In this document: positions 7,350 to 15,008 of the stretch, in pieces
How positions within the stretch are numbered: position 1 is the stretch's first letter
How the letters are laid out: each line of letters begins with the position of its first letter
Assembly: GCA_016178305.1 (NCBI GenBank)
Contig: JACOTM010000018.1
Location: 1-38,952 of the forward strand
Source of the DNA: Flavobacteriia bacterium
GTDB lineage: Bacteria > Bacteroidota > Bacteroidia > Flavobacteriales_D > Crocinitomicaceae
Length of the DNA stretch: 38,952 nt
Reading direction: 5' to 3'
Position numbers and translations under genes: made by a program
The notes under the pieces: generated by a model
The model's input: only the letters and a program-made list of their open reading frames with translations
Told to the model about the DNA's origin: nothing
Databases searched by the model: none

Positions 7350-9728
7350 ATGAAATTTATAAAATATCCCATTATTCTGTTTGCTTTTTTATCTAATTTG
7401 CAATTTTTATTCGGACAAACTTCCACGCAAAGCATCAAAGGGATGGTCATTGACAAACAATCACAGGTAGCTATTCCAAGTGTTTTAATTAAAATTTTTA
7501 ATACTGATACAATTTTTGAAGTTGAGTCTGATATTGATGGAAAGTATTTAGTAAGTGGAGTGAAACCAGGTAGATATGATCTTTATGCTTCATTTATAGG
7601 GTATAAATCAGTTACCATTCCAAATATTGTCGTAACGACAGGAAAAGAAGTGGTAGTTGATATTTCGTTAGAGGAGCAAATAAATTCAATTCAAGAAGTT
7701 GTTATTTCTGCCAATAAAAAGAATGAAACGAATAATGAATTAACTTCAGTAAGTGCTCGTTCATTTAGTACAGAAGAAGTAAACCGATTTGCAGGAGGTC
7801 GATCAGATCCTTCAAGAATGGCGGCTAATTTTGCAGGTGTAAGTTCACCCGATGATTCAAGAAATGACTTAGTTATTAGAGGAAATTCACCAACAGGTGT
7901 ATTATGGCGAATTGAAGGGTTGAATATTCCAAATCCAAATCATTTTTCAACAATCGGTACAACTGGTGGGCCAGTGAGCGCTTTAAACACAAATGTTTTA
8001 AAAAACTCTGATTTTTTTACTTCAGCTTTTCCTTCTGAATATGGTAATGCAACTGCAGGAGTTTTTGATTTAGGATTTAGAAAAGGAAACTCAGACAAAA
8101 GAGAACATACTTTACAATTAGGGGCATTAACGGGGTTGGAAGCTGTAACTGAAGGACCAGTTCGAAAATCAAAAGGTTCTTCTTATCTGATTGCATATCG
8201 ATATTCCTTTACTGAATTTGCTCAAAAAGCAGGAATTCCAATCGGTACAACAGCCACTCCTTTTTATCAAGATTTGTCATTTAAAATAAATGGAGGAAAA
8301 ACTAAAATCGGAAAGTTTGTATTGTTTGGAGTTGCTGGAAAAAGTCGAATTAATTTTTTACATGATCAAATTGATAGCACTGATTTATTTGCTAATCCAA
8401 CTCGAGATAGTTATTTTACCAGTAAAATGGCTTTAATCGGGGTAAGTCATTTTGCTAGATTAAACCAGCAGTCATATTTTAAAACGGTAATTGGGGCAAC
8501 CTATTCAGCTTCTATTTACAATGAAGATTCAATTAATAAGAACAACAATCAGATTAAAAGAATACTTGAAAACACAACACAGCAAGTAAGATATACAATC
8601 AATAGTTCGTTTAACTCTAAAATGAACTCCAAAATATTTTTAAAAATAGGAGTTCTTGAAGAAATCATAGGACTTAATTTATTTTACAGAAGTAAGTACT
8701 ATACGACTGATTGGAAACAAATTTGGGATTATAATGATTACACTTCATTGCTCCAAGTTTACGCTCATGTTAAATACACAATTTCAAATCGATTTACTTT
8801 AAATGCGGGTTTGCATAATCAATATTTAGTATTGAACAAATCGAATTCTTTAGAGCCTAGAATTGGTCTGAAATTCCAAGTTAATGAAAAAAGTAATTTA
8901 AGTTTTGGATATGGTTTACATAGCCAAATGCAACCAATAGATGCCTATTTTTATAGAACTTTATTAGCAAATGGAACTTATGTACAGTCCAATATTAATA
9001 TGGGGTTTACAAAAAGCAATCAATTTGTTTTAGGCTATGAAATTTTCCCTAAAAAAGATTGGCGGGTAAAAGTTGAAACGTATTATCAATATTTATTCAA
9101 TGTTCCTGTAACTCAAGTGTCGAGTGCCTATTCAATGCTAAACGCAGGCGCGAGTTTTTTTCCGAATGAAACTTCATATTTAGTGAATAAAGGTACAGGT
9201 GAAAATTATGGTTTAGAATTAACCTTAGAGAAATTTTTCAGTAAGGGATATTACACTTTAATAACAGGATCTATTTATGAGTCAAAATATAAAGGGAGCG
9301 ATGATGTTTTAAGAAATACAGGTTTCAATGGGAAATTTGTTTATAATATACTTGCAGGAAAGGAATTTAAATTAGGTTCGGACAAACGAAATGCATTAAC
9401 ATTCGATGTAAAATATACACATGCAGGAGGTAGGTTTTATACTCCAGTTGACCTAGTTGCTTCTCAATTGATTAATTTTCAGGTGTTAAAAGGGGATGGT
9501 TATGCTTATACGCAACGTAATCCTAATTTTTTTAGATTGGATGTGAAAATTGGATTTACATTAAATAGCAAGAAAAAGAAAATGGCTCAATCATGGTATT
9601 TAGATATTCAGAACATTACAAACCATAAAAATGTCTTTGCTCAAAGGTACAATCCTTTAACTGGAAATATGAATACAGCTTATCAAATCGGATTTTTTCC
9701 AAACTTTGTTTATAAATTTCAATTTTAA
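7350..9728 (+). CDS. TonB-dependent receptor, carboxypeptidase-regulatory-like N-terminus
   Basis: 792 residues with a signal peptide (cleavage after FGQ at about 23). Residues about 26-112 form a carboxypeptidase-D regulatory-like Ig domain (SIKGMVIDKQSQVAIPSVLI, DIDGKYLVSGVKPGRYDLYASFIGYKS). The plug follows at about 120-240 (RNDLVIRGNSPTGVLWRIEGL, GNATAGVFDLGFRKG) and then a beta-barrel to the final residue F, the usual outer membrane signature. It takes up a ligand across the outer membrane with TonB energy; no SusD-like partner is nearby, so a glycan role is not supported. The family often pairs with regulators, and here a LytS/LytR-type two-component system follows at 3 nt. Confidence 0.9.
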   Translation: MKFIKYPIILFAFLSNLQFLFGQTSTQSIKGMVIDKQSQVAIPSVLIKIFNTDTIFEVESDIDGKYLVSGVKPGRYDLYASFIGYKSVTIPNIVVTTGKEVVVDISLEEQINSIQEVVISANKKNETNNELTSVSARSFSTEEVNRFAGGRSDPSRMAANFAGVSSPDDSRNDLVIRGNSPTGVLWRIEGLNIPNPNHFSTIGTTGGPVSALNTNVLKNSDFFTSAFPSEYGNATAGVFDLGFRKGNSDKREHTLQLGALTGLEAVTEGPVRKSKGSSYLIAYRYSFTEFAQKAGIPIGTTATPFYQDLSFKINGGKTKIGKFVLFGVAGKSRINFLHDQIDSTDLFANPTRDSYFTSKMALIGVSHFARLNQQSYFKTVIGATYSASIYNEDSINKNNNQIKRILENTTQQVRYTINSSFNSKMNSKIFLKIGVLEEIIGLNLFYRSKYYTTDWKQIWDYNDYTSLLQVYAHVKYTISNRFTLNAGLHNQYLVLNKSNSLEPRIGLKFQVNEKSNLSFGYGLHSQMQPIDAYFYRTLLANGTYVQSNINMGFTKSNQFVLGYEIFPKKDWRVKVETYYQYLFNVPVTQVSSAYSMLNAGASFFPNETSYLVNKGTGENYGLELTLEKFFSKGYYTLITGSIYESKYKGSDDVLRNTGFNGKFVYNILAGKEFKLGSDKRNALTFDVKYTHAGGRFYTPVDLVASQLINFQVLKGDGYAYTQRNPNFFRLDVKIGFTLNSKKKKMAQSWYLDIQNITNHKNVFAQRYNPLTGNMNTAYQIGFFPNFVYKFQF

Positions 9729-9731
9729 TTT

Positions 9732-10760
9732 ATGAGTAGAAGTAAAAATCGATTTATATGGATGATATTAATAGGAGCATTAATATTTGTACTACTTGAA
9801 ATAATGTTAGATGATGGAAAGTATTATCCAACTCGAAATCGATTTTTAGATTTAATGTTGTCAATTAGTATTACTCTTTTTGTTTGGGAAGGGAATTTAA
9901 TATTAGATTCTAAATTAAATATTTTTTCTCCATGGCAGCATAAAAAAGCAATTAGAAGAATATTTCTACAATTATTGTTAAGTTCTTTCTACACTTTTAT
10001 TGTGATTTATTTTTCGATGGTCATTTTTAGTCAATTTATTTGTGAAATACCAGAAGACCGTAAAATAGTCTTAATGAAATCGGCAATAATTATAGGCTTA
10101 TTAGTTACTTTTATTATTATTTCAATAGAAATCGGTATACAATTTTTTAAAAAATGGAAACAGAGTTTGATAGAATTGGAAAAATATAAAACAGAATCAA
10201 CTCAAGCCCAATTACAAAATTTAAAAAATCAATTAAATCCACATTTTTTGTTCAATAATTTAAGTGTTCTTTCTTCCTTAGTTTACCAAAACCAAGATAA
10301 AGCAGTTGATTTTATTAACCAATTATCGAAAGTGTACAGGTATATTTTGGATAATCGTAATACGGAATTGATTACAATTTCAGATGAAATGAAATTTTTA
10401 GAGTCATACTTTTTTTTATTAAAAATAAGATTTGGGGAAAATATTCAAATAACAATAGAATTAAATGAAAATGAATTACAAAAAATGATTCCACCACTGT
10501 CTATTCAAACACTTGTTGAAAACGCAATTAAACACAATGAAATCTCTTCAAGCTTTCCGCTATTTATAAAAATATCGACTTTACATAATAATTTAGTAAT
10601 TTGTAACAATATTCAATTAAGGATACAATATGATAAAAGTTCAAAAACAGGATTGAAAAATATTCAAAAGAGGTATCATTTTTTTACAGATAGAGAAATA
10701 TTTATATTAAACGATGAACAAAATTTTTGCGTTCATATTCCAATGTTAACTTTAAGATGA
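9732..10760 (+). CDS. LytS-type sensor histidine kinase
   Basis: 342 residues: four hydrophobic helices at about 9-26, 41-58, 77-102 and 115-138, with no periplasmic sensor domain of size, then a coiled region (LIELEKYKTESTQAQLQNLKNQ) and the histidine kinase domain of the LytS/YehU family. The phospho-acceptor His171 lies in NQLNPHFLFNNLSVLSSL. An N-box follows at about 252-272 (PPLSIQTLVENAIKHNE), and TGLKNIQKRY (about 314-323) is the degenerate G-box typical of Bacteroidota members. It starts 3 nt after the TonB receptor stop and its last codons overlap the response regulator start as ATGA, so the pair is translationally coupled. The signal sensed is not visible; a membrane-embedded sensor is likely. 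Confidence 0.88.
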   Translation: MSRSKNRFIWMILIGALIFVLLEIMLDDGKYYPTRNRFLDLMLSISITLFVWEGNLILDSKLNIFSPWQHKKAIRRIFLQLLLSSFYTFIVIYFSMVIFSQFICEIPEDRKIVLMKSAIIIGLLVTFIIISIEIGIQFFKKWKQSLIELEKYKTESTQAQLQNLKNQLNPHFLFNNLSVLSSLVYQNQDKAVDFINQLSKVYRYILDNRNTELITISDEMKFLESYFFLLKIRFGENIQITIELNENELQKMIPPLSIQTLVENAIKHNEISSSFPLFIKISTLHNNLVICNNIQLRIQYDKSSKTGLKNIQKRYHFFTDREIFILNDEQNFCVHIPMLTLR

Positions 10761-11509
10761 AAGTAATAATAATTGAAGATGAAAGATTAAGTTCCGATTA
10801 TTTGATAAATATTCTAAATAGAATTGATTCAACAATTGAAGTAATCAACGTGTTAGAGTCTGTAAAAGATTCAATAATAGCGTTTAATCAAACTGTTTCA
10901 GCGGACTTAATTTTTGCAGATATACATTTATCAGATGGAATAAGTTTTGATATTTTTTCGAAAATCAATGTTGAAATACCAATTATTTTCACAACTGCTT
11001 ATGATCATTATGCTATTAAAGCATTTAAGTTAAACAGCATAGATTATTTATTAAAACCTATTGGAATCGATGAGTTAAAAAATGCTATTGATAAACATAA
11101 AAAATACAGTGGTAATTTAAATTTAGATAATTTATCAAACCAATATCAGTATGAAACAAAATTGTATAAAAATAGATTTATAGTTAAAATAGGAGATAAT
11201 ATTTCCAGTATAAAAACAGATGAAATATCCCATTTTTTATCAGAAGATGGTGTTGTGTTGCTCGTGACTTTTTTTGGAAAAAAATATATTGTAGATTATA
11301 ATTTAGATCAATTAGAATTATTAATACCGCCAACAAATTTTTATAGATTAAATAGAAAGGTAATTGCATCCTTAAATTCAATTCAAAAAACAAATTCATT
11401 TTTTAATAGTAGATTGAAAGTTAAAATAGAATTTTTAAATGAAGAATCGAGTATTGTTAGTCGTGAACGAGTGATACAGTTTAAAAAATGGTTGGATGGT
11501 GAATTATAG
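10757..11509 (+). CDS. LytR/AlgR-type response regulator
   Basis: 250 residues from ATG 10757; a TTG at 10727 would overlap the kinase more deeply and adds a non-homologous extension. The receiver domain covers about 1-120: acidic pair E7/D8, phospho-acceptor D55 in FADIHLSDG, T80 and K100 (DYLLKP). The C-terminal half (about 140-248) is a LytTR DNA-binding domain: IVKIGDNISSIKTDEISHFLSEDG, then FYRLNRKVIASLNSIQK, then WLDGEL at the end. It is the partner of the kinase upstream, joined by an ATGA overlap. The TonB receptor in the same operon is the natural candidate target, making it an autoregulated receptor-sensor unit by inference. Confidence 0.92.
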   Translation: MKVIIIEDERLSSDYLINILNRIDSTIEVINVLESVKDSIIAFNQTVSADLIFADIHLSDGISFDIFSKINVEIPIIFTTAYDHYAIKAFKLNSIDYLLKPIGIDELKNAIDKHKKYSGNLNLDNLSNQYQYETKLYKNRFIVKIGDNISSIKTDEISHFLSEDGVVLLVTFFGKKYIVDYNLDQLELLIPPTNFYRLNRKVIASLNSIQKTNSFFNSRLKVKIEFLNEESSIVSRERVIQFKKWLDGEL

Positions 11510-11515
11510 AGGCAT

Positions 11516-11546
11516 AAAAAAAGTGGATGTTATTATCCACTTTTTT
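11516..11546. terminator. bidirectional terminator between convergent genes
   Basis: Stem GTGGAT (11523-11528) pairs with ATCCAC (11535-11540), flanked by an A run (11516-11522) and a T run (11541-11546) which also pair. It follows the response regulator stop and lies before the minus-strand DUF1573 stop, so it can end both transcripts. Confidence 0.85.
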
Positions 11547-11568
11547 ATTGTTTTATGTAAAAATTAAT

Positions 11569-12069
11569 TTAATTTTTTGGAGCTTCAATTTGTTCTACAG
11601 CAGGAGCAGCTAAAACAATTCCTTTGATAGTTAAAATAATTGGGGTAGTTGAAACATTTGTAGTAACAGTAATTGATTTCGTAAAAGCACCAACTCTTTT
11701 AGTATCATAATGTACAGAAATCTGACTTTTTTGACCTGGTTGAATTGGTTCTACTGGTTTTGATGCAGTTGTGCAACCACAGCTTGTTTGTACATTTTGA
11801 ATTAGTACAGGAGTATCCCCCGTGTTTTTAAATTCAAAAACGAATAATTCTTGAGAATCATAAGGAATCTCATTTCTTTCAATCGTTTCTTTTGAAAATG
11901 TAATTGGAGCTTTTTCTTGAGCAGGAGGTGTTTTAGCCTCATTTGGATTTTGAGTTTTAACAGTTTCAGTAACCTGCACTTCTCTCATTTCTTTTTTCTT
12001 AACGGGCTCTTGCGCTGATGCGTTTAATGTTAACGTTAACATTGCAATTGATAATAGTATAATTTTCAT
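11569..12069 (-). CDS. DUF1573 domain protein
   Basis: 166 residues from ATG 12069. A longer reading from a TTG at 12090 only adds LKKRTI-like residues in front of the signal peptide, so I chose the ATG. The signal peptide ends at about residue 20 (LNASAQ). After a Pro/Lys-rich linker comes the DUF1573 core at about 68-155: the signature SCGCTTASKP at about 102-111, an Ig-like fold close to the ASPM-SPD-2-Hydin and MSP families (FEFKNTGDTPVLIQNV, VHYDTKRVGAFTKSITV). Common Bacteroidota secreted proteins; function unknown. No clear -7 element is seen upstream, only TTGTAACCTTG near 12070-12100. Confidence 0.87.
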   Translation of the reverse strand: MKIILLSIAMLTLTLNASAQEPVKKKEMREVQVTETVKTQNPNEAKTPPAQEKAPITFSKETIERNEIPYDSQELFVFEFKNTGDTPVLIQNVQTSCGCTTASKPVEPIQPGQKSQISVHYDTKRVGAFTKSITVTTNVSTTPIILTIKGIVLAAPAVEQIEAPKN

Positions 12070-12158
12070 AATCGTTCTTTTTTTTAACAAGGTTACAATA
12101 AAAAATTTAATCTAAATATATTTTTAACAAAAAAATGACAAATATTGTACCAAAACGT

Positions 12159-12767
12159 TTAGTCTGTAAAATAGTTGCTTAATACATCTTTAATTGATTC
12201 AAAAGTGTTTTCAATTATTGTGCCAATTTTCTTTTTGTTAAACCATTTAACTTCTGTAATTCCTTCTTCAATTTGAGGTGTAACTAATTTTGATCCTTTA
12301 TAATTAACGGAATACCAATATGTTTTTTTTATAGTAGGTCGGTTATGATATAGATATGTATGATATGTAATACTAATCAATTTATTTAGTTGAATGTTTT
12401 TAATACCACATTCTTCTTCAATTTCTCTAATTGCTGTTGTTTCAGGTGTTTCATCTTTTTCCATTTTTCCTTTTGGAATATCCCAAATTTCATTTCTTTT
12501 TATAAACAGAAATTTATTTTTTCTTTTGACAATGCCGCCAGCAGCTTCAATAAAATCAAAATTATTAAATAATTGTTTGAATACTTTTTTGGGGTTTGAT
12601 GAGATGACATAAATTGGAATATGCTTCTTATTACTTGAAATACAATTGAATATTAACTTTTTTATTTTTTTATTTTTTTTAGTGTGAAAGAATATTCCCT
12701 CTGTAAGTTTGAAATCTTTCTCTTCTAATATGAATAAGGGTGTATTTTCAATAAAAACTTTGTACAT
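12159..12767 (-). CDS. Nudix hydrolase
   Basis: 202 residues from ATG 12767; an extension to 12863 would run into the pyrE coding region and is not homologous. The N-terminal 75 residues form a separate alpha/beta lobe, and the Nudix fold follows from about 78. The Nudix box is clear at about 105-127: GKMEKDETPETTAIREIEEECG, with the glutamates of REIEEECG as metal ligands. It is preceded by IKRNEIWDIPKGK. These enzymes hydrolyse nucleoside diphosphate derivatives; the substrate cannot be read from sequence. It is divergent from pyrE, and the two ATGs are only 7 nt apart, so each promoter must lie inside the other gene. Confidence 0.87.
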   Translation of the reverse strand: MYKVFIENTPLFILEEKDFKLTEGIFFHTKKNKKIKKLIFNCISSNKKHIPIYVISSNPKKVFKQLFNNFDFIEAAGGIVKRKNKFLFIKRNEIWDIPKGKMEKDETPETTAIREIEEECGIKNIQLNKLISITYHTYLYHNRPTIKKTYWYSVNYKGSKLVTPQIEEGITEVKWFNKKKIGTIIENTFESIKDVLSNYFTD

Positions 12768-12770
12768 TTG
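12763..12770 (+). promoter_or_regulatory. -7 element of pyrE, inside the Nudix start region
   Basis: TACATTTG matches TAnnTTTG, covers the Nudix start codon (12765-12767 on the other strand) and ends 4 nt before the pyrE ATG at 12775. No strong -33 TTG is seen. The predicted transcript would begin at or next to the ATG. Confidence 0.5.
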
Positions 12771-12774
12771 TGTT

Positions 12775-13416
12775 ATGATTTTGAATAACGAAAAAGCGTT
12801 AAAGGTAGCAGAATTTTTATTACAAATAAAAGCTGTGAAATTAGAACCCAATAATCCTTTCACTTGGGCCTCAGGTTGGAAATCTCCAATTTATTGTGAT
12901 AATCGTGTAACTCTTTCATTTCCAAATATACGAACGTTTATTAGACAGTCTTATGCTGAATCAATAATTGAAAAATTTGGAAAACCAGATATTATTGCTG
13001 GAGTAGCAACTGGAGGAATAGCTCAAGGGGCTTTAGTAGCACAAGAACTTGGAGTTCCATTCATATATGTTCGTAGTTCTGCAAAGGAGCACGGAATGGG
13101 GAATCAAATTGAAGGATTTTACGAAGAAGGAAAAAAAGTAGTTGTAATTGAAGATTTAATTTCAACTGGAGGAAGTAGTTTGAAAGCAATTGATGCTCTG
13201 AAAGATGCTGGTTTAGATGTAAAAGGTCTCGTAGCAATTTTCACGTATGGCTTCGAAAAAGCAAAGGAAAGTTTTGAAAAAGCGGAATGTCCTTTCATTA
13301 CTTTAACTTCTTATGATGTATTAATTGAGCAAGCTTTAAAGCAAGATTATATCAATGTAAGTGATTTGGATTCTTTGAAAGAATGGAAAGATAGTCCTGA
13401 AACTTGGAAAAAATAA
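12775..13416 (+). CDS. pyrE: orotate phosphoribosyltransferase
   Basis: 213 residues from ATG 12775 (MILNNEKALKVAEFLLQ); an upstream in-frame ATG at 12709 lies within the divergent Nudix gene and is rejected. The PRPP-binding loop VVVIEDLISTGGSSLKA at about 120-136 is the family signature, with WASGWKSPIYCDNR at about 30-43 and the flexible-loop region SAKEHGMGNQIEG at about 99-111. It converts orotate and PRPP to OMP in pyrimidine synthesis, in the cytoplasm. An SRPBCC protein follows 4 nt later. Transcription probably starts near the ATG itself. Confidence 0.96.
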   Translation: MILNNEKALKVAEFLLQIKAVKLEPNNPFTWASGWKSPIYCDNRVTLSFPNIRTFIRQSYAESIIEKFGKPDIIAGVATGGIAQGALVAQELGVPFIYVRSSAKEHGMGNQIEGFYEEGKKVVVIEDLISTGGSSLKAIDALKDAGLDVKGLVAIFTYGFEKAKESFEKAECPFITLTSYDVLIEQALKQDYINVSDLDSLKEWKDSPETWKK

Positions 13417-13420
13417 AATT

Positions 13421-13822
13421 ATGATTATTCAAAGCACAACTGTACTTGTTGAATCAACACAAGAACAAGTTTTTAAATTTTTGTCAGACTCAACTAATTT
13501 ATTACATATTTTACCTCAAGATAAAATTAGTGATTGGAAGGCAACAAGTACAGATTGTTCTTTTAAAGTTCAAGGAGGAGTAACAATTTCATTGATTCAA
13601 GATGGAAATGAAAATCAGGATAAAATTTTCATGAAATCGGGTGAAAAATCACCTTTCCCTTTCAAATTGATAATTCATTTAAAAATGTTGAATCAACAAA
13701 CAGAAGGTTATATCGAGTTTGATGGTGAAGTAAATATGTTCTTAAAAATGATGGTTGAAAAGCCCTTGACAAGTTTGTTTAATTATATGTCTGAGAAACT
13801 TAAATCTCATTTCTCAAATTAA
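13421..13822 (+). CDS. SRPBCC-fold protein, pyrE neighbour
   Basis: 133 residues, starting 4 nt after the pyrE stop. The opening IQSTTVLVESTQEQVFKFLSDSTNLLHILP is typical of START/SRPBCC (polyketide cyclase-like) proteins: a strand, then a helix with FxFLSD, then an L/P-rich turn. C-terminal helix LTSLFNYMSEKLKSHFSN fits. Small stand-alone SRPBCC proteins of this size occur next to pyrE in flavobacteria; the ligand is unknown. The stop overlaps the convergent birA end by 23 nt. Confidence 0.72.
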   Translation: MIIQSTTVLVESTQEQVFKFLSDSTNLLHILPQDKISDWKATSTDCSFKVQGGVTISLIQDGNENQDKIFMKSGEKSPFPFKLIIHLKMLNQQTEGYIEFDGEVNMFLKMMVEKPLTSLFNYMSEKLKSHFSN

Positions 13823-14540
13823 ATTTAATCTCTTTTAAATTGTATTTCTGAATTTGATTCCCCTTTTGTATTATTAAGCGCCCAATTTCGTCAATATCGA
13901 TTATTTTTCCCGTAAATTCACTTTGATTATCTGTAAAAATAGTTTCTTGTTGGTATAACCAAAGATTATTTAAATATTCCTTTTTTAGAAATGTAAAGTT
14001 TTCATTTGTTATGTGTTTCCAGTTTAAATTCAATTCATTAATTAAGGATAATAAGACCGTGTAAATTGGATTAAATTCATTGGTTTCCATGCGAATACTT
14101 GTGCCGTTAATTGTGTTTAAGTCCATTTGATTTACATTTATCCCAATTCCAATAATTACATGTTCAATATTGGATTTATTTAGGTGAGTTTCTACTAATA
14201 CACCTGTTATTTTTTTTGACCCAATTAAGATATCATTTGGCCATTTTATTGAAGGAGATAAATCAAACTTTTTTAATGTTTTTAGGATTGAAATTGAGAC
14301 ATAAATGGTTAAATAAAATTGATGAATTACTGACAGTTTTTCAGGTCTTAAATATATGGATGTAACTATGTTTTCTCCTGGTTTTGAATACCATGTGTTT
14401 CCTCTTTGCCCTTTTCCTGCAGTTTGTTCGTCTGCCAAAATTACCGTACCATGTTCAATATTGTTACTTTGAATCAAATTGGCAACATAATTGTTGGTTG
14501 AATCAACATTCTCGAGTTGAATTATTTTTTTTCCTATCAT
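13800..14540 (-). CDS. birA: biotin-[acetyl-CoA-carboxylase] ligase
   Basis: 246 residues. Opens IIQLENVDSTNNYVANL, then ILADEQTAGKGQRGNTWYSKPGENIVTSI at about 34-62, whose GKGQRG is the biotin/ATP loop (GRGRRG in E. coli), and SIKWPNDILIGSKKITGVLVE at about 96-116 with the conserved Lys. It attaches biotin to the carrier protein of acetyl-CoA carboxylase in the cytoplasm. There is no N-terminal helix-turn-helix, so it is a single-function ligase and not a repressor like E. coli BirA. It is divergent from rsfS and overlaps the end of the convergent SRPBCC gene. Confidence 0.95.
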   Translation of the reverse strand: MIGKKIIQLENVDSTNNYVANLIQSNNIEHGTVILADEQTAGKGQRGNTWYSKPGENIVTSIYLRPEKLSVIHQFYLTIYVSISILKTLKKFDLSPSIKWPNDILIGSKKITGVLVETHLNKSNIEHVIIGIGINVNQMDLNTINGTSIRMETNEFNPIYTVLLSLINELNLNWKHITNENFTFLKKEYLNNLWLYQQETIFTDNQSEFTGKIIDIDEIGRLIIQKGNQIQKYNLKEIKFNLRNEI

Positions 14541-14597
14541 TTGTTAAATTTGAGAGGTTAAAACCATATAAAATCGAGTAAATTTAAAATTTAAAGT

Positions 14598-14605
14598 TAG
14601 ATTTG
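14598..14605 (+). promoter_or_regulatory. -7 element of rsfS-ftsH
   Basis: TAGATTTG matches TAnnTTTG, 18 nt before the rsfS ATG at 14624. The -33 region is not obvious. Confidence 0.48.
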
Positions 14606-14623
14606 TAAGTATAAAAAAATTAG

Positions 14624-15001
14624 ATGTATAAAAAACAAAACGATATAGACTCAAAAGTATTATGTGATACTGTTGTAGAAGGAATGCAAGAAATGAAAGC
14701 AAATGACATCGTAGTTCTGGATTTAAGAGGGATTTCGGGTGCTGTGGCTGATTTTTTTGTTATTTGTAGTGGAGATTCATCGACTCAAGTTGAAGGGATT
14801 TCATCTTCATTGATTAGACATACAAGAAAAGAAATTCAAGAAAGACCTTGGCATACGGAAGGAAAAGGAAATAGCGAATGGGTTCTGGTTGATTATGTTT
14901 CTGTCGTAGCACATATTTTCTATAAAACAGCTAGAGGATTTTATGATTTAGAAGATCTTTGGGCAGATGCTGTGAGAACGGATGTACCTAATTTAAATTA
15001 A
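14624..15001 (+). CDS. rsfS: ribosome silencing factor RsfS
   Basis: 125 residues of the RsfS/YbeB/Iojap family: KANDIVVLDLRGISGAVADFFVICSGDSSTQVEGIS at about 26-61, then WHTEGKGNSEWVLVDYVSVVAHIFYKTARGFYDLEDLWADA at about 77-117. It binds ribosomal protein L14 and blocks joining of the subunits when nutrients are short. It is followed 7 nt later by ftsH in an operon. Length fits the family (about 105-130). Confidence 0.93.
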   Translation: MYKKQNDIDSKVLCDTVVEGMQEMKANDIVVLDLRGISGAVADFFVICSGDSSTQVEGISSSLIRHTRKEIQERPWHTEGKGNSEWVLVDYVSVVAHIFYKTARGFYDLEDLWADAVRTDVPNLN

Positions 15002-15008
15002 TATAAAA

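Noticed and set aside
12768-12863. N-terminal extension of the Nudix gene
   Set aside because: It runs through the divergent pyrE coding region and the added residues have no Nudix features.
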